Part shown: positions 56,539 through 64,000 of the stretch, piece after piece | Position numbering within the stretch: position 1 is the stretch's first letter | How the letters are laid out: each line of letters starts with the position of its first letter | NCBI GenBank assembly: GCA_963784995.1 | Contig: CAWATZ010000011.1 | Location: 248,001-312,000, forward strand | DNA length: 64,000 bases | Reading direction: 5' to 3' | Origin: CAWATZ01 sp963784995 | Lineage (GTDB): Bacteria; Planctomycetota; Planctomycetia; Gemmatales; Gemmataceae | Program-made: the position numbers and the translations under genes | The notes under the pieces: generated by a model | What the model saw: the letters and a program-made list of their open reading frames with translations, nothing else | Databases searched by the model: none | Told to the model about the DNA's origin: nothing

Positions 56539-56938
56539 CCGTTGCCTTCCTGTTTCCTGTTTGTTTGGCCGCCCAAGAATCCTGACGTCGCTGGGCAGAG
56601 AACCTCAACCGCGGAGGCCGCTGCAACGATTATCGAGGTTGGTCCGGTGCTCTCTTGAAGTTTTTACGCCTCAGGGATGACCCGGTTTGCGGCACAGCAC
56701 CATACGAGATGCGGTAAGTATAGCAGATCTGGGCAACCTGGAACAAGGGCGGGCACGTTTTTGGGAGGGATTCTGCGTCTTCGCTGCTCAAAAAACTCTG
56801 CCCCATCCGCAAGCTCAACCCGTCCGGGCTGCACCAAACCTGCTCCTCACCCTTCCCCGCACGTATCCCTTCTTGATTAACTTGCGAATCCCGGGAGTAC
56901 GTGACAGAACCACCCCGCCGGCCGTGAGGAGATGCCGA
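56539..56938. other. Intergenic stretch with no recognised feature
   Basis: Lies upstream of the large surface protein gene and past the end of the BBP7 barrel gene. It probably holds the promoter of the former. No repeat or RNA recognised. Confidence 0.5.
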
Positions 56939-58200
56939 TCAATAGCGAAACTCCACCCCAAAGGTGATGGACTGGGCCCACAGGTCGGAGACGCGGACCA
57001 TCAGCTCGGGGCGGAGCGGGCCAACGGGGATAGCCGGAGGGAAGAAGTTGCGATTGAGAAACGTGTCCACCTGATCGCCGGCCCGGGCCACGTTGTTCCA
57101 GAAGAGGAAATAATAACCCAGCCGCAGCCGCACGTGGTCGCTGACGTTCCAGCCCAGGGTGAGGCCCACGTCCGCGGCGAAGGCCAGTTCGTTGAAGGGC
57201 TGCTGGCCGATGTTGCTCATCAGGGCGTAGATGCCGCCGGGTTGAGGCAACGGCGCGAACCCGGGCACCGTGGTCAGGGTGCCGCCATTGACGTTGACCA
57301 CGTCATTGTTGCGGCCGAAGGCGACCTTGGTCAGCGCCTCCAGAAACCAGTCGCCCCGGCAAACCTGGAGGCGGAAGCCGCCCTCGACGCCGTTGAACTG
57401 GTTGCGCGCGGAGAAACTGTCGGCCGTGCTGATCGTGGTGCCGGGCACGACCAGCCCTCCCTGCGGCATGATCTGGGTGTTGATGCCCAGGGAGTCCTCG
57501 TAGTGCATGTAGCGATAGCCGAACAGGCCGAAGAGGCGAACGGGGCCGTGGTCGATGATCCGTTCGCTCAGGTCCACGTTGCCGCCGTAAAACGCATGCG
57601 AGACCGCCGCGATTTCCAGGGAGCCCCTGGCAACCCCCGGAAAGCCCACCAGCACCGAGGCGGGAGGCGCTGGTGAGGGCGTTGACGTACGGCAGGGCAA
57701 GGATCTGGGTGCCGTCCGAGGTGGCGTTGTAATTGGCCGTTTGCGGGGCCAGGTAGAAGAAGCCGCCCTCGATGCCCATGTCGTACCAGTCCTTGAAATA
57801 GTAGCCGGCGTTAAACCGGCCGCCGATGCGCGCACTCTGATCGACGGAGTTGTTGCCGAAGGGTGTGGTGGTGAGCGGACTGCCCGGGACGCCGGCGGCG
57901 GTCTGGGGCGTGCCCGGGGGACTGGTGGTGACCAGGGGCGGCAAGCGCAGTGCCGCGCAGCCAGCCGACCATGACGTCGCCGTTGGCCCAGAACTGGGGC
58001 GGACAGCTGCCACCGGCCGGGATCGGCACTGTGTAGGGTTGGTCGTCCACGACTGTGTAGACCGGACCGGGGGGGGCCACGGACGGCAGGGTCGCAAAGC
58101 CCGGCAGCGCCTGGCCAGGGGCGGGGCTGCCGGGCTGGGCCAAGGTGGGGCCCACAAGCCCCAGGATGGTGAGGACGGCAACCGTGAATCGAGTGGTCAT
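56939..58200 (-). CDS. BBP7-type outer-membrane beta-barrel protein (two frameshifts)
   Basis: Starts MTTRFTVAVLTILGLVGPTLA (ATG 58200). Frame 1 ends in FWANGDVMVGWLRGTAL. An extra T near 57944 shifts to PPLVTTSPPGTPQ and FNAGYYFKDWYDMGIEGGFF. A missing base near 57660 shifts to ASVLVGFPGVARGSLE, ending with the barrel strands LRLGYYFLFWNNVARAGDQV and a terminal aromatic, SITFGVEFRY. This is the planctomycete BBP7 (PF07585-like) barrel family. About 420 residues if repaired. Probable porin-like envelope protein. Confidence 0.75.
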
Positions 58201-58362
58201 GAATGGTGACCCCGACAGTGCTGGTGGAGTGGCTTGCTCAACCAGGCAAGTACGCCTCGAACCTCGGTCCCGAGGTTCCTGATCTGTCTTACGTATCGAC
58301 CGGGGGGACGGAGCAACTTGCATTTTTCGCGGATCGGGGACAATCGGGCCGGTTGGCGCAGA

Positions 58363-59502
58363 TTACCCACTCACCACCGTGAGATTGTCCCGATGCACCG
58401 CCTCCTCGTAAGGCAGTTGCCCCAGACGTTCGCGGATCTGCTCGGTGCGCAGGCCCCGGACTCGTTCGGCGGTGGCGGCGGCGTAGTTGGTCAAGCCGCG
58501 AGCGAACTCCTCGCCGCGGGCGTCGCACAGGGACACCACGTCCCCCTTGCCGAAGGAGCCCTCCACCTGCACGATGCCGACCGGCAGCAAGCTCTTGCCC
58601 TGCTGTTCAATCGCCCGGCGGGCCCCGTCGTTGACCACAAAGCGGCCGCGCGGACGGGCCGTGTAGCCCAGCCAGCGCTTCCAGGCCGGCAGCGTGGTGT
58701 TGTGCGGCAGAAACAGGGTGCCGAGCGGCTCGCCCTGGAAGAGAGCGTCCAGGATGCCGGGCCGGGTGCCGCTGGCCATGATCACCGCCTCGCCCGAGAC
58801 GGTCACCAGCCGGGCCGCCCGCAGCTTGCTGCGCATCCCGCCCGAGCCCAGGCTGCTCTTGCCGCTGCCCGCTTTTTCCAGCACCTGAGGATCGATCGCC
58901 GGCACCGTGGTCAGCAGCTGTGCCGAGGGATCGCTGCCCGGGTCGGCGGAATAAAGGCCGTCCACCACCGTCAGGAGGATCAGCAGGGGGGCCTGCAGCA
59001 GGTTGGTCACCATCGCCGCCAGGTGGTCGTTGTCGCCGAACTTGATCTCGGCCACGCTCACCGTGTCGTTCTCGTTGATGATCGGCAGGCACCCCCACTC
59101 CAGCAGGGTAAACAGGGTGTTGCGCGTGTTGAGATAGCGCGTCCGGCTGTCGAAGTCGCTGGCCGTCAGCAGCACCTGGGCCGTGGGGATGCCGTAGCGT
59201 GCCAGGCAGTCCTCGTAGGTGCGCATCAGGAACGCCTGGCCGACCGCGGCACAGGCTTGCAAGTGACGCAGGTCGGTAGGTCTCTGGCCTAATCCCAGCC
59301 GGCCCAGACCCGCGCCGATGGCGCCTGAGCTGACCAGGACCACCTTCCGGCCCGCGGAGCGCAGCCGATGGAGCTGATCGGCAAGGGACTGGACGTTGCT
59401 CGGCTCCAGCGTGCCATCCGCACGGGTCAGCACGTTGGTGCCGACCTTGACCACCACCGTATGAGCCAGGGCCATCACTTCCTGGCGAACTGGATCAATC
59501 AT
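58363..59502 (-). CDS. proB: Glutamate 5-kinase
   Basis: 379 residues. First step of proline synthesis from glutamate. Amino-acid kinase domain with VVVKVGTNVLTRADG, VLVSSGAIGAGLGRLG, NENDTVSV, KFGDNDHLAAMV, and GSGGMRSKLRAA. C-terminal PUA domain (GRFVVNDGARRAIEQQGKSL). Complete. No proA nearby. Confidence 0.96.
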   Translation of the reverse strand: MIDPVRQEVMALAHTVVVKVGTNVLTRADGTLEPSNVQSLADQLHRLRSAGRKVVLVSSGAIGAGLGRLGLGQRPTDLRHLQACAAVGQAFLMRTYEDCLARYGIPTAQVLLTASDFDSRTRYLNTRNTLFTLLEWGCLPIINENDTVSVAEIKFGDNDHLAAMVTNLLQAPLLILLTVVDGLYSADPGSDPSAQLLTTVPAIDPQVLEKAGSGKSSLGSGGMRSKLRAARLVTVSGEAVIMASGTRPGILDALFQGEPLGTLFLPHNTTLPAWKRWLGYTARPRGRFVVNDGARRAIEQQGKSLLPVGIVQVEGSFGKGDVVSLCDARGEEFARGLTNYAAATAERVRGLRTEQIRERLGQLPYEEAVHRDNLTVVSG

Positions 59503-59616
59503 GCGCGCTCCCTTTCTCGGCCCGAGGACCAGCGGCCATTGTATTCGCCCTCGCCCGGTCAGTCAGCCTGATACCTCAGCAGAGTCCGCCTGGCAACTAA
59601 GCAGACTTGGGGGGTT

Positions 59617-59678
59617 GTAGGGAACGCCCTCCGTGGCGTTCCGCGTGGGGCCGGAACGCCACGGAGGGCGTTCCCTAC
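59617..59678. repeat. Perfect intergenic palindrome
   Basis: 27-bp perfect arms (GTAGGGAACGCCCTCCGTGG... and complement), 8-base loop. Half copies of the same unit occur inside the CehA-type gene (about 11054-11096) and after the SGNH gene (about 35126-35153). Confidence 0.9.
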
Positions 59679-59801
59679 AGGGCGGAACAGGGAATTCGGG
59701 AAAAAATCGCTGGTTGGCACAATCTTCGCAGATTCCTCACTCGTCCTGAAATCAGCAGCCCGTGACGGAGCGCAATGTTTGTAACAAATGGAAAGAATGG
59801 T

Positions 59802-59830
59802 TTGACGGCACGTGCCTGGTCTTTTATACT
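59802..59830 (+). promoter_or_regulatory. Sigma-70-type promoter
   Basis: TTGACG, a spacer of exactly 17 bases, then TATACT. About 65 bases before the start of the S41 protease, in the right orientation. Confidence 0.65.
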
Positions 59831-59894
59831 CGCTCTGGTATGATGGTGCGGGGAGAGTCGGGGAAACCCTCCCAAGAAGGAGAGGAGGTGTGCT

Positions 59895-61556
59895 TTGCAG
59901 CCCAAGACGCCACGACCTGGAATGGCCGCGATCCTCCTGGTCCTGCTGCTGTTACCGACTTCTCTGCTAGCGCAGAGCAACCGAGCGGACGAAGCCCATC
60001 GCCTGGCCCAGGCCAGCGAGCAGCGCGGCGACTGGGCGGAAGCCTGCCGGTTCTACGACGAGGCCTATCACCGCGACCGCTCCCGGACCGAGTACCGCGA
60101 CGCCTATCAGCGCTGTCTCCGCCAGCTCCACCTGCAACGCCGGCACCGCGACCCCAGCTACCGCAAGGTCCTGTCGCGGATGACCCTCTCCGACGCCCTC
60201 AACGTTTACGAGGAAGTCCTCTCGCTCCTTTCCCACGTCTACGTGGATCGCAGCCGGACCGACCTCAATGCCCTGTTCCAGGAGGGCTTGAAGGAGGTCC
60301 GCCTGGTCCTGGACGACGAGGCGTTTCGCACGGACTACCTGAACGGCATCCGGCCCGAGGCGATCCGGGCGTTCAAGCGGCGCCTGGAAACCTGGCCGGA
60401 GCGCAAACTGGAAAGCACGGCCAAGGTCCGCGAGGAGGTGATCCAGGTTCTGAATGTCGCCCAGCAGAAGCTGGACGAGCGGCTCCTGCTGCGCACCGTG
60501 CTGGCCCTGGAGTTCGCTTGCGGCGCCTGCAATGCCCTGGACGAGTATTCCCTGTTCCTGACGCCCAGCCACGTGGCCGAGCTGCAGGAGGCGCTGCGGG
60601 GCAAGACGGTCGGCGTCGGCATTGACGTGGCCGTGGTCGAGGGTCGGCTGGAGATCAGCCGGGTCCATCCCAAGAGCCCGGCCGAGGACGTGGGCCTGGC
60701 ACCGCACGACCGCATTCTCAAGATCGATCACCAGCCGGTCGAGCAAATGCCGCTGGAGTGGGTCGTGGATCGGCTCCGCGGCGAGATCGGCTCCTTGCTG
60801 GAGATGGAGGTCCTCTCGCCGGGCCAGATGATGCCGCACCCGGTCAAGATGAGCCGCCGGCCCGTGTTCGTCCCCAGCGTCGAGGCCCGCATCTTGCCCG
60901 AGACGATGGATGGGGACTCGATCGGTTATCTGCGGATTGCCTCCTTCCAGGACACGACTTTGCAGGAGGTCCGGGAGACCATGGCGCAGATGCGATCCTA
61001 CCCCGGCGGTGGCATCAAGGGGTTGATCCTCGACCTGCGCGGCAACCCGGGTGGCCTGTTCACCTCCTCGGTGCGGGTTGCCGAATTGTTCATAGGAACG
61101 GGCGTGATCGTCTACACTCAGTCCCAGCTGCGGGATTATCGAGACCCCAAGGCCCCAGGCAACCAGAAGCCATTCCGGGCCGACATCATCAACCCATTCG
61201 AGTTGCCCGTGGTCGTCCTGGTCGATGGCGATACCGCCAGCTCCGCCGAGGTGGTGGCCGGCGCCCTCAAGGAAGCGTTCGACCGGGGCCGGCTTGGGCG
61301 CTTGCTGGGGCAGACCACGTATGGCAAGGGGTCGATCCAGAGCTTGATCCTGCTGCGCAAAAGCCCCGGCGGTTTTCGCATTCGCCTGACCGTGGCCCAG
61401 CTGTTCGCGCCGACGCAGAAGCCGATCTTCGGCCGGGGCATCGTCCCGCACGAGTTCGTCAACACCGAGGGCGACACCTGCATCCTGGACGCCCGGGAGC
61501 GCCTGCTGGACCTGGTGCGGATGTCCCAGATGTCCCCCCGGATGATGATGCAGTGA
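59895..61556 (+). CDS. Exported S41 carboxyl-terminal processing protease
   Basis: 553 residues from TTG 59895, four bases after GGAGGTG. A signal peptide (ILLVLLLLPTSLLAQ) is followed by a helical N-terminal region with TPR-like EQRGDWAEACRFYDEAYH. Then a PDZ domain (GKTVGVGIDVAVVEGRLEIS) and the S41 catalytic part, with Ser in DGDTASSAEVVAGALKEAF and Lys in TTYGKGSIQS. Degrades or trims exported proteins in the periplasm. Confidence 0.93.
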   Translation: MQPKTPRPGMAAILLVLLLLPTSLLAQSNRADEAHRLAQASEQRGDWAEACRFYDEAYHRDRSRTEYRDAYQRCLRQLHLQRRHRDPSYRKVLSRMTLSDALNVYEEVLSLLSHVYVDRSRTDLNALFQEGLKEVRLVLDDEAFRTDYLNGIRPEAIRAFKRRLETWPERKLESTAKVREEVIQVLNVAQQKLDERLLLRTVLALEFACGACNALDEYSLFLTPSHVAELQEALRGKTVGVGIDVAVVEGRLEISRVHPKSPAEDVGLAPHDRILKIDHQPVEQMPLEWVVDRLRGEIGSLLEMEVLSPGQMMPHPVKMSRRPVFVPSVEARILPETMDGDSIGYLRIASFQDTTLQEVRETMAQMRSYPGGGIKGLILDLRGNPGGLFTSSVRVAELFIGTGVIVYTQSQLRDYRDPKAPGNQKPFRADIINPFELPVVVLVDGDTASSAEVVAGALKEAFDRGRLGRLLGQTTYGKGSIQSLILLRKSPGGFRIRLTVAQLFAPTQKPIFGRGIVPHEFVNTEGDTCILDARERLLDLVRMSQMSPRMMMQ

Positions 61557-61563
61557 CAACCTC

Positions 61564-61614
61564 GGTGATTGGTGATTGGTGAATTGCACCAATCACCAAT
61601 CACCAATCACCAAC
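61564..61614. repeat. Inverted repeat of GGTGATT units
   Basis: Two to three GGTGATT units, then a 7-base loop, then CCAATCA units. Simple palindrome between the protease and the propeller gene. It overlaps possible upstream starts of the latter. Confidence 0.8.
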
Positions 61615-61620
61615 CACCAA

Positions 61621-62460
61621 GTGCGCATACTCTGGACCCGATCCACTGAGGCCCCGCTGCGCGGCCTGGCCCTGGCCCGCGAGAGCGGCTGGACCCTGGC
61701 CTGGGACACCGCTTCCTGGCTCCATCTGTTCAACCGTTCGGGAGAACGGCAAGCGCTGGTGCAGTTCCCCACCCCGGTGGCATCCGCCGCCTGTGCGGAC
61801 GACGGCCACAGTTTCGCGGTCCTGGGCAGCAACGGGCGGTTGCGTCTGCTGGCACGCGACCTGATGCCGCGCTGGGAACGGGAAGTGGAGCAGCCGGGCC
61901 TGGCGGTCGCGCTCTCGGCCCTGGGCGAGTGTCTGGCCGTGGCCGACACCGCTGGCGGCGTTCATCTGCTGGATCGGACCGGCAAGCCTCTCGGCAAGGT
62001 TGCCTTGCCGCGCCCCTGCAAACACCTGGCCTTTGTCCCCGAGAAGCCGTTGCTGGTGGCCTGCGCCGATTTTGGCCTGGTGGCCTGCCTCAGCTCCTCC
62101 GCCGAGGTTGTCTGGCGCGACGGTCTGGTGGCCCGGGTCGGCTCGCTGAGCATCGCTGCCGCCGGTGAGACGATCGCCCTGGCCTGCTATGGCGATGGCT
62201 TGTGGTGTTACGATCTTGCCGGCCGAAAACGGCAGCGGACCGACCTGGGCCCCTGCGCTCTGGCGGCCCTCTCCTACGTCGGCGACAAGATCCTGACCGT
62301 CGGCCTGGAGCAGAAGGTCCGGCTGCTGGACCAGGCCGGCGGCTGCCTGTCCAGCATCCCGATGGAAGGAGCGGTGCAGGGGTTGGCCCTGGCGCCGCTG
62401 GCCGACGTTTGCTGGGTGGGCCTGGCCGAGGGCAAGGTCGTGGCCTTGCAGGTCAAATGA
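61621..62460 (+). CDS. Beta-propeller (WD40/PQQ-like) protein
   Basis: 279 residues from GTG 61621; a longer frame from 61576 would translate the palindrome. Six to seven repeats of the type LAVADTAGGVHLLDRTGKPL, LRLLARDLMPRWEREV, and VRLLDQAGGCLSSI suggest one small propeller. No signal peptide. Partner unknown. Convergent with the VanZ gene, whose stop is 15 bases away. Confidence 0.75.
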   Translation: MRILWTRSTEAPLRGLALARESGWTLAWDTASWLHLFNRSGERQALVQFPTPVASAACADDGHSFAVLGSNGRLRLLARDLMPRWEREVEQPGLAVALSALGECLAVADTAGGVHLLDRTGKPLGKVALPRPCKHLAFVPEKPLLVACADFGLVACLSSSAEVVWRDGLVARVGSLSIAAAGETIALACYGDGLWCYDLAGRKRQRTDLGPCALAALSYVGDKILTVGLEQKVRLLDQAGGCLSSIPMEGAVQGLALAPLADVCWVGLAEGKVVALQVK

Positions 62461-62474
62461 CGATTGACACCAGA

Positions 62475-63951
62475 CTAATCCCTGCCTTCCTCCCAGGACC
62501 AAAAGAAGGGAACGTCGGTTCCTCGAATGGGTCTTCGACGGAGCGCGTCGCGTGAGCCTTCCGGCGTTCCTTGCAGCAGGAAGCTGGTGTGCCGCGCGAT
62601 CACCACGCCAATCCAGGCTCCGCAACTTTCGACAAGAATGTCCGTGATGCTGGCGTACCGCGTGGGCAGAAACAGTTGCCCGGCCTCGATGGCGGCCGCC
62701 ATCCCGGCCGCCAGCAGGACCACGACTCCCCAGCCCCGGCGCTGGAGGGCCGGGGGCAAAGCGAGGGTCAGGAGCACGCCCAGAGGCAGGAACAGCAAGA
62801 GTTTTTTGACGCCCTGGTCGAAGCTGTTCCAGTAGTCGCCCTGGTAATAGTCCACGAAGGGCACCAGGGACAGACCTTCTAACCGCGCTGGCCCAGCTGC
62901 TGTCCAGGCGGAAGTTGAACGGCTGCCAGTTCACAAAGAGGGCCGCGACCATCCAGAGGAGCAACAACAGGCCAAGCAGTTCCTTCCGCGGACCCCGAGA
63001 GGCCCTTTCCTGGGCAGCCGGAGCGAACCGGCTGGGCACGCCGTCACGCCGCAGGACCAGCGCCAGTCCCCAGCCGGCCAGGACGGCCACGGTCCCCGTG
63101 ACCACCGACGTGGCGTCCACGAAGCGGCTCATCACGAACAATTTCAGGACCTGAATCATCAGGTTGGCGGCCACAGCCAACGCCAGGATTCGCCGCCAGG
63201 CGTGGCCGGTCCGGCAGCCGCCGCCAGGCAAGCCGGCCAGCAGCAGGCCCAGCGGCAGGAGCAGGGCCACGTTCCAGCATTGCTTCTCCAGGGCCGGGTA
63301 GATCTCATCGCCGTAGCTCGCGAACGGCACCAGCCGGATTCGCCCATCGCGGTACTTGTGATAGAGGTCCGCCGGGCTCAACGTCAGGTCGAAGGGCATG
63401 CCGTTGAGCAGCCCCAGCAGGGCCAGGTAGCCAGGCAGCAGCCGGGCAGCCAGTCCCCCTCGGCCGACGGCAGCCCAGACTCCGCGGAACCACTCGGTCA
63501 GGCGCTGGCCGGCGGCCAGCCAGAGCAGGACCCCAAGGACCGTGCCGATGGCCTGGGCCACGATGTCATTCAGCGACGCCACCCGCGGGGGGAACCACAG
63601 CTGGGCGAACTCAACGAAGACGCTCAAGCAAAGGCAGCAGGGTAACACGGCCAGGGCCGCCAGAGGACCTCTCCCGGAGCGATCCACGCACAGGGCCCCC
63701 ATGAGCAGGTAGCCCAGGGGCACAAACAGCACGACGTTGGCCAGCCAGTCGGAACGTGATCCCACCAGTACCGGGGCGCTGCACGTGTCACGGAACCGGG
63801 CCAGGGTCTCTTCCCAGGGCAGAGGCTGGTAATCGAAGGGGAGGAGGCTGCCGTAGATCACAAACAGGGCCAGCCCCAGGCTCAGCCAGGCATGGTGGCG
63901 TTGCGTGAGGACCGGTTGAACTGGGTCCGGGAAGGAACGAACGTAACTCAC
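62475..63951 (-). CDS. VanZ-family membrane protein with two domains (frameshifted)
   Basis: Starts at GTG 63951. First VanZ domain: DWLANVVLFVPLGYLLMG and FAQLWFPPRVASLNDIVAQ. Middle: NVALLLPLGLLLAGLPG and more helices. Near 62886 the frame shifts; the second part reads LEGLSLVPFVDYYQGDYWN, KLLLFLPLGVLLTL and FLPTRYASITDILVESCG, a second VanZ domain. About 490 residues when joined. VanZ-like proteins are polytopic membrane proteins, mostly of unknown role. The start overlaps the stop of the upstream gene (GTGA). Confidence 0.75.
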
Positions 63952-64000
63952 GCGGATGCCCTCCGTTTCAAGGCCCGATCGGACGGTGGACCGTCTCCAG
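63948..64000 (-). CDS. C-terminal end of a gene entering from the right edge
   Basis: The frame ending TGA at 63948 reads GDGPPSDRALKRRASA before the stop, and it overlaps the GTG start of the VanZ gene by four bases, a common sign of translational coupling. Too short to identify. Confidence 0.4.
   Translation of the reverse strand, partial: GDGPPSDRALKRRASA

Noticed and set aside
61600..62474. C-terminal 300 residues of the long minus-strand VanZ frame
   Set aside because: After the frameshift near 62886 this frame is antisense to the propeller gene; the true VanZ end is in another frame and stops at 62475.

Overview
The window reads as chromosome of a planctomycete, most likely of the family Gemmataceae. 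The markers are a TIGR03000-type protein, a BBP7-type outer-membrane barrel, a serine/threonine kinase fused to WD40 repeats, 24-residue leucine-rich repeats, an ECF sigma factor, a giant secreted protein with an LEDRVLPS N-terminus, and many perfect intergenic palindromes. DNA is GC-rich and gene order is loose, with few operons.

Layout. 1-8.6 kb: penicillin acylase (cut by the left edge), three tandem lipoprotein genes with C-terminal Hint domains (the third truncated), aldose epimerase, gamma-glutamyltransferase. 8.6-12.4 kb: Gly/Tyr-rich TIGR03000 protein, a CehA-type PHP metallohydrolase, and a tRNA-Arg(CCU) split by a 695-nt group I intron that carries an HNH endonuclease gene on the opposite strand. 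12.5-15.3 kb: an S9 peptidase between two copies of a structured, retron-like RNA element. 15.3-23.1 kb: LURP-one protein, hydroxyacid dehydrogenase, ECF sigma factor, CBS protein, glutathione peroxidase, WD40 kinase. 23.1-35.3 kb: a repeat-rich region with broken and duplicated genes, a LarA-like protein, LRR, WD40 and SGNH proteins. 35.3-45.1 kb: GlgC, glycosyltransferase, Hpt, truncated VWA and DUF4058 genes, an RNA ligase, the third retron-like copy, and an RsmC-like methyltransferase. 45.2-51.2 kb: a minus-strand cluster (phosphatase, Dcd-like protein, ferredoxin, receiver domain, degenerate sigma-54-type activator, membrane proteins). 51.3-64 kb: RsmE, DUF2203, a cyclophilin/Ig-repeat surface protein, BBP7 barrel, ProB, an S41 protease, a beta-propeller and a VanZ protein.

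The most interesting signal is a family of three dispersed RNA elements (12.5, 15.0 and 42.9 kb). They have conserved, covarying retron-style hairpins and closing stems around a 30-31 bp stem that is near-perfectly self-complementary in each copy but unrelated in sequence between copies. No reverse transcriptase is present in the window. Next is the tRNA group I intron with an antisense HNH gene.

Caution: nine genes carry about eleven single-base frameshifts, mostly apparent +1 insertions. This may reflect consensus errors in the assembly, so the broken genes should be treated carefully.
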